A DNA stretch of 64,000 bases from Geoalkalibacter_A sp034189505 (lineage in GTDB: Bacteria > Desulfobacterota > Desulfuromonadia > Desulfuromonadales > Geoalkalibacteraceae), in the NCBI GenBank assembly GCA_034189505.1, contig JAXHUR010000004.1:4757-68756 (forward strand), in the 5' to 3' direction. Position 1 is the stretch's first letter; every line of letters begins with the position of its first letter. Of the stretch, positions 51,615 to 59,194 are shown piece by piece. The notes under the pieces are model-generated. The model worked only from the letters and a program-made list of their open reading frames with translations, was not told the origin of the DNA and made no database searches. The position numbers and the translations under genes are program-made.

Positions 51615-53780
51615 TCAGGGTGTGGCCGCAGTGGTCGCCTTTTCGGTGAGACCATCTGTGATCTCTTCAAGGCGGCGAAAGTCCTGCAGTATCGAGACGG
51701 CTTCGAGAACGTATGGGTCTTCGGCTGTCTTCTCCGCCCACAGCGCTTTGCGTTCTTTCTCGGAAAGGTCGCGGTCCTCGGAGGCTTCTTCGTCGTGCAT
51801 CCCAGCCATGCCATAAAAGGGCCGGTTCTCCCGCTCGATCTGCATCTGCTGATGACGTTCACGGGCCTGGTCGATGTGCAGGGGATAGGTGGTGTCCGCC
51901 ATGCGCTCTCGGACACGCTCGGCCTCGCGGGCTATTTCGGTCAGCTCTTCGTTTTCAGCCAGGCGCGCCAGGCTGCGCTCCTCAAGCTTCTGGACGGGAG
52001 GAGAGGCGGGCCAGGTGGAAAAATCAGCGGAGGAAACCTTGTCCCAGGGCAGAGAGTGCTCGAGGTACTGTTCACCGCTTTCCACATGGCGCAGGCGGTC
52101 GGGCAGGACAATGTCGGGAACCACCCCGCGATACTGGGTCGAATCCCCGCTGATGCGGTAGAATTTCTGGATGGTGACCTTCATCGCGCCCAGCGGTCGG
52201 TACTTGTCCATATTGGGAAACGGCAGGCTGCGGTCGAGGTCGATGACCGCCTGCACCGTCCCTTTGCCGTGGGTGTGTTCGCTGCCGATGATTACCGCCC
52301 GGTCATAGTCCTGCAGGGCACCGGCGAGAATTTCAGACGCCGATGCGCTGAATTTATTGACCAGCACCACCAGCGGACCGCCGTAAGCGACGCTTTCATC
52401 ATTGTCGGTGAGGGTTTCGATCTTGCCATCGGCGTTCTTGACCTGGACGACCGGCCCGCCTTCGATGAACAGTCCGGCGACCGAAACGGCATCGGTCAAT
52501 GCACCGCCGCCATTGTTGCGCAGATCCAGCACCAGCCCTTCGATGCCGGCTTCGCGCAGGCGCTCAAGCTCTTTGCGCGTGTCATCGGTGGAGTTTCGTC
52601 CGCCGCCGTTCATGCCGCCCTCGAAATCCCGGTAGAAGCTGGGAATTCTGATGTAGCCGTAGGATCTCTCCCTGTCGGGGAGGGGCAGCACTGCCGATTT
52701 GACGAATGTCTCCTCGATCTGCACCACATCGCGCACGATGGGGATGATCACCCTTTGTCCATCGGGTTTTCTGACATGCAGGCGGACCTCGGTGCCCTTT
52801 TTGCCGCGAATCAGCTTGACGGCATCCCGCAGGCGCATGTCGACCACATCGACGGCGTCGTCGCTGCCTTCGCCGACGGCAAGTATGGTGTCTTCGGCTT
52901 CAAGCTGCCCCTGGCGGTAGGCGGCGCTGCCGGGAATGATGCGCACCACTTTGATGAAGCCTTCTTCCTGGCGCAGCGTAGCGCCGATCCCTTCGAGAGA
53001 GCCGCGCATGCTGATGTCGAAATCCTCTTTGGTCATGGGAGGAAGGTAATTGGAGTGCGGGTCGAAAGCGCTTGCCACCGCGTTGAAATAGACATCGAAG
53101 TAATCCTGGCGGCGATCCTCCTGCAGCTGGTTGAAAAGGTGCTCCTGGTTGCTGCGTACCTTGTCGACCGCTTTCGCCAGCAGAGCCTTCTCATCACCGG
53201 CAGTCGCATCTTCATCTTCTGCCGCTGCGTTTTCCTCCAGCGCAAACAGGCGGTTGATCACCTGCAGTTTAAGGATTTTGCGCCAGCGATCCCGCAGCTC
53301 CGCAGGTGTTTCGCAGTACTTGATCTTGTCCGGGTCTGTTTCCAGCCGTTCTTCGCGGTGCAGATCGAATCCTTCGTCCAGAAGAGAGAAAACCATCTCG
53401 CGGACATCCGCCACGCGCTGCTCCATGGTTTTGGCCGTCACCTGAGGCAGGCGGACCTGGCTGCTGGCCAGCTCATCGTCGATGCGGGTCTCGAATTTTT
53501 CCAGGCGTCGCACATCTTCTTGCAGCAGAAAGCGTTTCTGTGAGTCGATCTGCTTGAGAAACAGGGTGAAGGCATCTTTGGAGAGCTGGTCGTCCAGCGG
53601 CTTGTGGCTGTAATGATGGCTCACCAGCTGCTGGCGGATGACAAAGCTCAGAAGCCGCGCCCGGTTGAGATCGAAGGAATCTGAATCCGCCTCGGAACCG
53701 ACAAAAGCTGTACCCGCCGTTGGAAGCAGGAGCAGGGGCAGAAGCAGAACCAGGAGTAATTTTCTTGTCATACGGGTCAT
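51615..53780 (-). CDS. prc: Tail-specific protease Prc/Tsp (S41)
   Basis: A 721-residue periplasmic protease. After a signal peptide (LLLVLLLPLLLLPTAGTAF) come a DUF3340-type N-terminal helical region, a PDZ domain (about 240-330, GIGATLRQEEGFIKVVRIIP), and the S41 catalytic core with Ser in NKFSASASEILAGALQ and Lys in EHTHGKGTVQAV, then the C-terminal helical domain. Length and plan match E. coli Prc rather than the shorter CtpA. It removes the C-termini of envelope proteins and degrades SsrA-tagged ones. It stands alone between two terminators. Confidence 0.94.
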   Translation of the reverse strand: MTRMTRKLLLVLLLPLLLLPTAGTAFVGSEADSDSFDLNRARLLSFVIRQQLVSHHYSHKPLDDQLSKDAFTLFLKQIDSQKRFLLQEDVRRLEKFETRIDDELASSQVRLPQVTAKTMEQRVADVREMVFSLLDEGFDLHREERLETDPDKIKYCETPAELRDRWRKILKLQVINRLFALEENAAAEDEDATAGDEKALLAKAVDKVRSNQEHLFNQLQEDRRQDYFDVYFNAVASAFDPHSNYLPPMTKEDFDISMRGSLEGIGATLRQEEGFIKVVRIIPGSAAYRQGQLEAEDTILAVGEGSDDAVDVVDMRLRDAVKLIRGKKGTEVRLHVRKPDGQRVIIPIVRDVVQIEETFVKSAVLPLPDRERSYGYIRIPSFYRDFEGGMNGGGRNSTDDTRKELERLREAGIEGLVLDLRNNGGGALTDAVSVAGLFIEGGPVVQVKNADGKIETLTDNDESVAYGGPLVVLVNKFSASASEILAGALQDYDRAVIIGSEHTHGKGTVQAVIDLDRSLPFPNMDKYRPLGAMKVTIQKFYRISGDSTQYRGVVPDIVLPDRLRHVESGEQYLEHSLPWDKVSSADFSTWPASPPVQKLEERSLARLAENEELTEIAREAERVRERMADTTYPLHIDQARERHQQMQIERENRPFYGMAGMHDEEASEDRDLSEKERKALWAEKTAEDPYVLEAVSILQDFRRLEEITDGLTEKATTAATP

Positions 53781-53973
53781 TTTGAATGCACTTTTTCTCT
53801 TCGGAGGGATTCACCTGCATCTCAAAAGAGAGCGTGAGTGAACCACAGTGGTTGGGAAATCAGTCCATGGGGGCCAGGCCGTGGTTTTCGGCGGCAGACC
53901 TCGGGACTGAGTATTTCTTATGAAAGTAAAGCACATCCGAAGGCTTTCGAGCAAGGGGGGGGTGAATTGCAGA
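53781..53973. other. Intergenic region upstream of prc
   Basis: 193 bases expected to hold the prc promoter on the minus strand. I see no clear hexamer pair and no gene. Confidence 0.5.
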
Positions 53974-54009
53974 TAAAAAAACAGCCCCCTGCGCGCACGA
54001 GAGGGCTGT
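53974..54009 (-). terminator. Intrinsic terminator of the cytochrome bd operon
   Basis: On the minus strand ACAGCCC (54009-54003) pairs with GGGCTGT (53987-53981) and seven T follow. It is separated from cydX by the 120-bp inverted-repeat element, so that element is part of the cyd transcript. Confidence 0.88.
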
Positions 54010-54037
54010 CGATATGACCCGCTCTGTATGGCGGGCG

Positions 54038-54157
54038 AGGAGGCTGTCGGACTTTGGGGATCGTCACGAGAAATTGGCAAATCGAGGACAGATTTTCGGA
54101 AATATGGTCCGATTTGCTGGTTTCGCAGTAGATTCTTCCAAAGTCCGACAGCCTCCT
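54038..54157. mobile_element. MITE-like 120-bp element with 20-bp perfect inverted ends
   Basis: AGGAGGCTGTCGGACTTTGG (54038-54057) and its exact reverse complement (54138-54157) bound 80 bases of non-coding DNA. Inside, GCAAATCG and CGATTTGC form a second inverted pair, so the element could fold as one long hairpin. No coding frame and no clear target-site duplication. Its right end overlaps the cydX stop codon. Confidence 0.75.
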
Positions 54158-54248
54158 AGAGCAGGTCCGTTTTGCGCAGTGCCCACAGAGCAAGAAAATA
54201 AGAGACGATGATGACGCCGAACCAGCCGAAAACCAGGACAAAGCTCAT
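54156..54248 (-). CDS. cydX: CydX-like cytochrome bd small subunit (30 residues)
   Basis: Too short for normal gene finding. The ATG at 54248 has AAGGAG seven bases upstream. It encodes one membrane helix, VLVFGWFGVIIVSYFLALWA, with a Trp-Phe-Gly core and a C-terminal LRKTDLL. Position right after cydB and the W-F/Y-hydrophobic plan match CydX/CbdX, a subunit that stabilises the haem site of cytochrome bd. The TAG stop overlaps the end of the inverted-repeat element at 54038-54157, so the insertion may have set or changed the C-terminus. Confidence 0.75.
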   Translation of the reverse strand: MSFVLVFGWFGVIIVSYFLALWALRKTDLL

Positions 54249-54285
54249 GGATATGACTCCTTTTCTCAATTATTCTGAAAATCTT

Positions 54286-55422
54286 TCAGTAGAGATTTTT
54301 GGCATTTTCACTTTCAAGATCGTCAATCGTGAATTTGCGCCGATCCATCATGCGCCACACGCAGACAATGTAGGCCAGCACGAAAGGAACCGCCAGCGCC
54401 ACATAGCTCATGACCGTCAGGGTGAAGTGGCTGCTTGAGGCGTTGAAGATGGTCAGGCTGCTGGCCGGATCGACCGCCGAGGGGTAAAAGGCGCTGCCGT
54501 GAAACCCAGCCGTCAGCAGCAGCGACAGAGCGGTCAGAACCGTGCCGATACCCGCCGGCCAGATGCCGCGGATGCTGTGCCCCTTCCCCGTCATGGCGAC
54601 ACCGGCGACCACCAGCAGCAGGCCCGCAACCAGCAGGATCAGCACCACCGGCATTGCAAGCAGGTTCTTCAGATATTTGAACGATTCAACCGTCACCTGC
54701 CCGCTGGCCGGGTCGACGGCGAAGCCGTCCATGGTCACCAGCCGCACCAGCACATAGAGCAGGAAGGGCAGGGCGATGGCCATGTTGATCAGCACCGCGC
54801 GGCGCAGCCGCTCGTGCAGGTCTTCATGCCGGATATGGTTGCACAGGTACAACGCCCCCAGCACCCGGGCCAGAAACACCAGGAACAGCCCCAGGCTGAG
54901 ATTGAACAGGGAGAATGCCGCTTCGAGTCCGCGCAGCGAATGCAGCCAGGTCACCCGGTTGTAATCATCGAGCGTGAAGCTCGCGCCGGTGAAAAAAGTA
55001 CCGAGGGCCGCACCCACCAGCAGCAGCCCGACGCTGCCGTTGATGAACATGAACGCTTCGTAGGTGCGCGCTCCCAGCAGATTGCCCGGCTTGGTGCGGA
55101 ATTCATAACTCACCGCCTGCAGCACGAAGGTGGCAAGAATCAGCATCCACACCCAGTAGGCGCCGCCGAAGCTGGTGGCGTAGAATAGAGGGAAGGCGGC
55201 AAACAGAGCCCCGCCGAAAAGAACCAGAGTGGTAAACGTCAACTCCCACTTGCGCCCCAGGGAGTTGACCATCAGCTTTTTCTCCACATCATCATGCGCG
55301 ACGGTGAGCAGCAGCGTCTGTCCCCCCTGGACGAAAGTCAGGAAAACAAACAGCGCGCCTACGACAGAGACGATCAGCCACCAGAGGTGCTGCAGGGTTG
55401 TATGGTCAAGATTGCCTATCAT
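54286..55422 (-). CDS. cydB: Cytochrome bd oxidase subunit II
   Basis: A 378-residue membrane protein with about nine hydrophobic segments, matching CydB in length and pattern: LTFVQGGQTLLLTVAHDDVE near the N-terminus, YEFRTKPGNLLGARTYEAFM and a C-terminal MSYVALAVPFVLAYIVCVWR. It is the scaffold partner of CydA. It starts one base after the cydA stop. cydX follows after a 37-base gap. Expressed mostly under low oxygen in other bacteria. Confidence 0.95.
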   Translation of the reverse strand: MIGNLDHTTLQHLWWLIVSVVGALFVFLTFVQGGQTLLLTVAHDDVEKKLMVNSLGRKWELTFTTLVLFGGALFAAFPLFYATSFGGAYWVWMLILATFVLQAVSYEFRTKPGNLLGARTYEAFMFINGSVGLLLVGAALGTFFTGASFTLDDYNRVTWLHSLRGLEAAFSLFNLSLGLFLVFLARVLGALYLCNHIRHEDLHERLRRAVLINMAIALPFLLYVLVRLVTMDGFAVDPASGQVTVESFKYLKNLLAMPVVLILLVAGLLLVVAGVAMTGKGHSIRGIWPAGIGTVLTALSLLLTAGFHGSAFYPSAVDPASSLTIFNASSSHFTLTVMSYVALAVPFVLAYIVCVWRMMDRRKFTIDDLESENAKNLY

Positions 55423-55423
55423 A

Positions 55424-56959
55424 TCAGTCCTCCTCCGGACCCAGGCTGATCTGCCGGGTCATGATGCCGATTTCAGCGATGAGCAAGACGGTAAACAGTA
55501 CCGCGAACATCCAGAACGTGGTCTGTACCGCGCCGGTGGTCAGGTTCGATGTGGCAACCCCGACCGGCAGCATCCCCTGAATCGCCCAGGGCTGGCGTCC
55601 CACCTCGGCGACGATCCAGCCGGTCTGCGAGGCGAGATATCCAAGAAAGAGGGAGAACACGCCCAGCCAGAGAAGCCAGGGGGTATGGACGAGACGGCTC
55701 TTGAGGGTGTAGTAGAACAGCACCGCGAACAGCAGCGGGAAGAAGAACCCCAGCGCCACCATAATGCGGAAGCTGTAGAAGTTGAGTGCGACCGGCGGAA
55801 TGGCTTGCTCGGGATGGGTGAGGTAGCCGTAGCCCAGGTGCTGTTCGTGGGCCCGAAAGTCGCGCAATGCAGCCTGGGCCGCACCCTCGTTGCCGTTCTT
55901 GCGCGCCGCTTTATAGGCCGCAAGCGCGCTCACCGCCTGGCGCCCGTTGTTAATTTTCTGCTCGACGCTTACAATGCCGTGCTCTTCGTTGCCGCGCACC
56001 AGGTCGCGCAGCCCGGGTACGAAGCTGTTGAAGTCGCGGTTGGCAAGAAATGACAGGGCGTAGGGGATTTTAATTGCGAAGTAGTGGGGCGATTGATCGT
56101 CATCAAGCTGCTTGTCGCCGCGCAGGATGCCGAAGACATTGAGGCCGCTGCCGACCTCGCCGTCATAGAGAGCTTCAATCGCCGCCAGCTTCATGGGTTG
56201 TGCCTGGGCGACGATATTCCCCGACTCGTCGCCGGAGCCGGCCAGGTAGACCGAGGAGATGAAGCCGAACACGCAGGCCACCACGATGCTGCGCTTGGCC
56301 AGCAGCTTATGACGGTCACGCAGCAGGAACCAGCAGGAGACCGCCACCACGAACAGCGCCGCCAGCACAAAACCGGAAGCGGTGGCGTGGGTAAAGCGGC
56401 TCAGCGCCGAAGGAGAGCCGAGCACTGTCCAGAAACTCTCCATTTCAAAGCGTGCCGTATCCGGATTGAACACCATCCCCACCGGGTTCTGCATCCATCC
56501 GTTGGCCACCAGGATCCACAGCGCCGAGAGATTGGCACCGATTGCCACCATCCAGGTGGAAAACAGATGGAATTTCTTTGAAACCCGGTCCCAGCCGAAG
56601 AACATGACGGCAAAGAAGGTGGCTTCGAGGAAAAAGGCGAAGATTCCCTCGATCGCCAGCGGCGCCCCGAAGATATCCCCTACCATCCACGAATAGTTCG
56701 ACCAGTTGGTGCCGAACTGAAATTCCAGGATCAGACCGGTCGCCACACCAATCGCAAAATTGATGGCGAACAGCTTCATCCAGAACTTGGTCAGCGCCTT
56801 CCAGCGCGCATCGCCGGTCTTGACATAGATCGATTCGAAAAAAGCCAGCAGAAACGACAGCCCCAATGTCAGGGGCACAAAAATCCAGTGATACATGGCG
56901 GTCAGGGCGAACTGGCCGCGCGACCAGTTGACCTGACTCCAGTCAATGCTCTCGAGCAC
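55424..56959 (-). CDS. cydA: Cytochrome bd oxidase subunit I
   Basis: A 511-residue CydA. FALTAMYHWIFVPLTLGLSF holds the haem-d/b595 ligand His, FTHATASGFV the second His, and AEVGRQPWAIQGMLP the conserved region near the haem b558 Met. The quinol loop is long, with DESGNIVAQAQPMKLAAIEA and a C-terminal LGYGYL insertion like E. coli CydA, so it is the L-type. It oxidises (mena)quinol and reduces oxygen to water. I prefer GTG at 56959, five bases after GGAGG; an ATG at 56971 would put that site inside the gene. Confidence 0.96.
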   Translation of the reverse strand: MLESIDWSQVNWSRGQFALTAMYHWIFVPLTLGLSFLLAFFESIYVKTGDARWKALTKFWMKLFAINFAIGVATGLILEFQFGTNWSNYSWMVGDIFGAPLAIEGIFAFFLEATFFAVMFFGWDRVSKKFHLFSTWMVAIGANLSALWILVANGWMQNPVGMVFNPDTARFEMESFWTVLGSPSALSRFTHATASGFVLAALFVVAVSCWFLLRDRHKLLAKRSIVVACVFGFISSVYLAGSGDESGNIVAQAQPMKLAAIEALYDGEVGSGLNVFGILRGDKQLDDDQSPHYFAIKIPYALSFLANRDFNSFVPGLRDLVRGNEEHGIVSVEQKINNGRQAVSALAAYKAARKNGNEGAAQAALRDFRAHEQHLGYGYLTHPEQAIPPVALNFYSFRIMVALGFFFPLLFAVLFYYTLKSRLVHTPWLLWLGVFSLFLGYLASQTGWIVAEVGRQPWAIQGMLPVGVATSNLTTGAVQTTFWMFAVLFTVLLIAEIGIMTRQISLGPEED

Positions 56960-57013
56960 GATGACCTCCATGGCAGTAGGCTGGGGGAGCGCCCCTCGCG
57001 AAGCGCTCCGGGT

Positions 57014-57232
57014 TCAAGGTTGTGACGATGGCGCCTGCGTCAGGTTGGACAGGACATGGTCGGCGCGCTGCGCATCGGTTTCGAATTCAGTGTTGAGAAA
57101 GTTGGGGAAGAAAAACAGCTTCAGCACACCGAACATGATCAGCAGCTTGATCGCAAGCAGCTTCCAGAGAGTGCGCCCCAGACGCATGGAACGGAAGCCG
57201 TCGTAGTAGAAAAGGCAGATTTTTTTCAGCAT
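57014..57232 (-). CDS. DUF4492 family small protein
   Basis: A 72-residue protein with one membrane segment (LAIKLLIMFGVLKLFFFPNF). The N-terminus KKICLFYYDGFRSMRLGRTL and the ending FLNTEFETDAQRADHVLSNL are the family signature. Members are encoded directly upstream of cytochrome bd genes in many anaerobes, as here; the function is unknown but an accessory role in oxidase assembly is likely. It is the first gene of the operon, with AAGGAAGG upstream. Confidence 0.88.
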   Translation of the reverse strand: MLKKICLFYYDGFRSMRLGRTLWKLLAIKLLIMFGVLKLFFFPNFLNTEFETDAQRADHVLSNLTQAPSSQP

Positions 57233-57292
57233 GGGGAAAGCCTTCCTTTTCCGATAAAAGTCGCCAATCAGATTGTATCCCCGATGTGGGAA

Positions 57293-57340
57293 ATTTCCAG
57301 TGATGGAAATGATGTTAAAATATAACCAAATCGGTCACAA
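57293..57340 (-). promoter_or_regulatory. cyd operon promoter with inverted repeat
   Basis: Minus-strand TTGTGA (57340-57335), 17-base spacer and TAACAT (57317-57312), followed within 2 bases by ATTTCCA-GTGA-TGGAAAT (57310-57293), a perfect 7-bp inverted repeat where the transcript would start. The regulator is unknown; the sequence is not a clear FNR or Rex site. Confidence 0.55.
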
Positions 57341-57431
57341 TTATACGCACCACGCTCGCGCTGTCAAGCAGTCGAGGATATTTTAAAACAAAAAAAGTTC
57401 TCTGCCCCGACGCTGAAAAGAGAAAGGAACT

Positions 57432-58148
57432 CTACCAGAAACCGTAGGCCCCGGCCGCCAGCACATACAGACCCAACAATAGATTGGTGACCACATGGGC
57501 GACGACGGCGGCATGCAGGTCGCAGGTGCGCAGCACCAGGGCTCCATAGGCGAGGCCGGCGATGATTCCCACCAGCCAGCGGGTATGTTCAAGCCCGAAC
57601 AGCAGCGCCGTCAGGGCGAAGGCTCCCAGTTGAAAGCGATCCAGCGCCACCTGGGAGATGTCGCGCTCCATCAGCCGGCGATACAGAAAGCCGCGCCAGA
57701 AATACTCCTCGATCACCGCGATCACCAGCGCCGAGCCCGCCAGCCGCATCAGTGCCAACGGCCAGCCCGCGACCTCGGGTACATAAACGCTTTGTGCGGG
57801 AGCGCTGAAAGTTTCCCAGGGCGGCAGAATCGCCCAGCGGCGATAAAACCCCTCAAACGCCGGCCACTCACGCCAGAAAGAGAGTTCGGGAAGAATCCAC
57901 AGGCCCCATACGACGACCCCGGTCAGCAGCGCCAGCGGAAGATGGCGCAGGTGAAAGGCCCCATAATGCCGCCAGGGGCGCAGCCACAAAAAAAGCCCGG
58001 CACAGACAAGGGTACGCAGGGCATAGCTCCCGGCGGTGCGGGGCAGGGCTTCCATCAGAATCAACCAGGCCGCGAAAGGGGCTAGGTGATCGATCAGTGT
58101 GCGGTGTCGTTGGAAAAACGCGGTACTTGAGTCTTCTGCTGAGTTCAT
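57432..58148 (-). CDS. CPBP family intramembrane protease
   Basis: A 238-residue membrane protein with six to eight hydrophobic segments. The abortive-infection/CAAX-protease-like motifs are complete: EEYFWRGFLYRRLM (EE-x3-R, about residue 155), FGLEHTRW and HVVTNLLLG. These form a glutamate-type intramembrane protease. It resembles the group linked to PEP-CTERM/exosortase systems, but no exosortase is in the window. I prefer the ATG at 58148 over a GTG at 58157. Confidence 0.85.
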   Translation of the reverse strand: MNSAEDSSTAFFQRHRTLIDHLAPFAAWLILMEALPRTAGSYALRTLVCAGLFLWLRPWRHYGAFHLRHLPLALLTGVVVWGLWILPELSFWREWPAFEGFYRRWAILPPWETFSAPAQSVYVPEVAGWPLALMRLAGSALVIAVIEEYFWRGFLYRRLMERDISQVALDRFQLGAFALTALLFGLEHTRWLVGIIAGLAYGALVLRTCDLHAAVVAHVVTNLLLGLYVLAAGAYGFW

Positions 58149-58251
58149 GATCACCACAAAATCTAGAATGAGAATGAATTCCGGGGACTTTGCCTGAAAC
58201 GAACAATTCAGACAAGGGGAGTGGATTTTTGTGGCGTGTCCGGCTCCGGGA

Positions 58252-58614
58252 TTACAGATCCTTGAACGCGAAATGTTGAATCAGCATCTCGATGGCGTCA
58301 ATGTCGCCCGGATCGGCGATCAGCGATTTGAACCCGGCTTCGTAGAAGTCGCTGTTGGCGGCCTGATTCTGCCAGACGCAGGTGGCGTCGAAGATGATGT
58401 TGGTGCGCCCCAGGATTTCGGAGGGCAGGCGCATGCGGCAGGGATAGGTGGTGTTGGAAGTGAGGGGCTTTTCACACAGAAGCATCATCCCCTCGGTGGT
58501 AATGTCGACCAGGCGGCCGAGCAGCTCCGCCGTTTCCAGGTTGAATACCTCCAGATAATAAAGCGTGTTTCTGCGTTTCTGGGCTCTTTTTTCAGCACAT
58601 TGATCCTGGCTCAC
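58252..58614 (-). CDS. PilZ domain protein
   Basis: A 120-residue single PilZ domain. The cyclic di-GMP motifs are EKRAQKRRNTLYYLEVF (R-x3-R) and LVDITTEGMMLL (D/N-x-S/T-x2-G with Thr for Ser). YEAGFKSLIADP lies near the end. It likely binds cyclic di-GMP and controls motility, surface or another output. The start is GTG with GGGGAG seven bases upstream. It stands alone between the protease and the NfeD-like gene. Confidence 0.85.
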   Translation of the reverse strand: MSQDQCAEKRAQKRRNTLYYLEVFNLETAELLGRLVDITTEGMMLLCEKPLTSNTTYPCRMRLPSEILGRTNIIFDATCVWQNQAANSDFYEAGFKSLIADPGDIDAIEMLIQHFAFKDL

Positions 58615-58701
58615 ACCCGACTCCCCTTATTGAGGTTTTTGACGATTTGAGTTCAGGGTAATTAAGTGAGGTTTACTCGTCAACCAAATAGTGATTATTA
58701 C

Positions 58702-59190
58702 TTAAGAATCAACGGGCAGGGACGGACTGTGGCTGTTATTTTCACTCGCGGCGTTTTCGGGTGAAGAGGGTGGCAGAGGAGTCACCTCGAGAAGCAGCCC
58801 CTGCATGGCGGTGACGTGAACCAGGGAGTCTTTCTGCAGCCTGAGATCCTGTTGTGCCGAACGCGCCCGCCACAGCTCCCCCTGAATTTCCACAACCCCT
58901 TCCGGCGAGAGTTCCTGCACGACCCGGGCTACGCCGCCCACCAGAGTATTGCCGCGGGGGGTTGTTTCGGGATCGTAAGCCCGCCATACCAGGGGGAAAA
59001 GGGCAATGTCTTTGATGATCCAGATGACTGCCACCAGTCCCAGCCACAGGCGCGGCAGCTCGAACCAGGTTGCCAGCAGCCACAGAACTGCAATCAGCAG
59101 GGCCAGCGCCGGCAGCTGGAGGAGAGTGTAGCGCAGCAGGATGCGCCGCTCCCAGCGGCGGGATTCCGGCGCCCGCGGTTCTGATTGCAT
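58702..59190 (-). CDS. NfeD-like membrane protein
   Basis: A 162-residue protein with two membrane segments (LLQLPALALLIAVLWLLATW and LWLGLVAVIWIIKDIALFPL) followed by a soluble OB-like domain (GGVARVVQELSPEGVVEIQG and ELWRARSAQQDLRLQKDSLV) as in the C-terminal part of NfeD proteins. These normally pair with an SPFH/stomatin protein, which is not present here. The ATG at 59190 begins after the dinG stop (59195); a longer frame would overlap dinG. The C-terminus is Ser/Pro-rich. Confidence 0.82.
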   Translation of the reverse strand: MQSEPRAPESRRWERRILLRYTLLQLPALALLIAVLWLLATWFELPRLWLGLVAVIWIIKDIALFPLVWRAYDPETTPRGNTLVGGVARVVQELSPEGVVEIQGELWRARSAQQDLRLQKDSLVHVTAMQGLLLEVTPLPPSSPENAASENNSHSPSLPVDS

Positions 59191-59194
59191 GGGG

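Noticed and set aside
51795..53543. 582-codon open frame on the plus strand
   Set aside because: It is antisense to prc, which has complete catalytic motifs.
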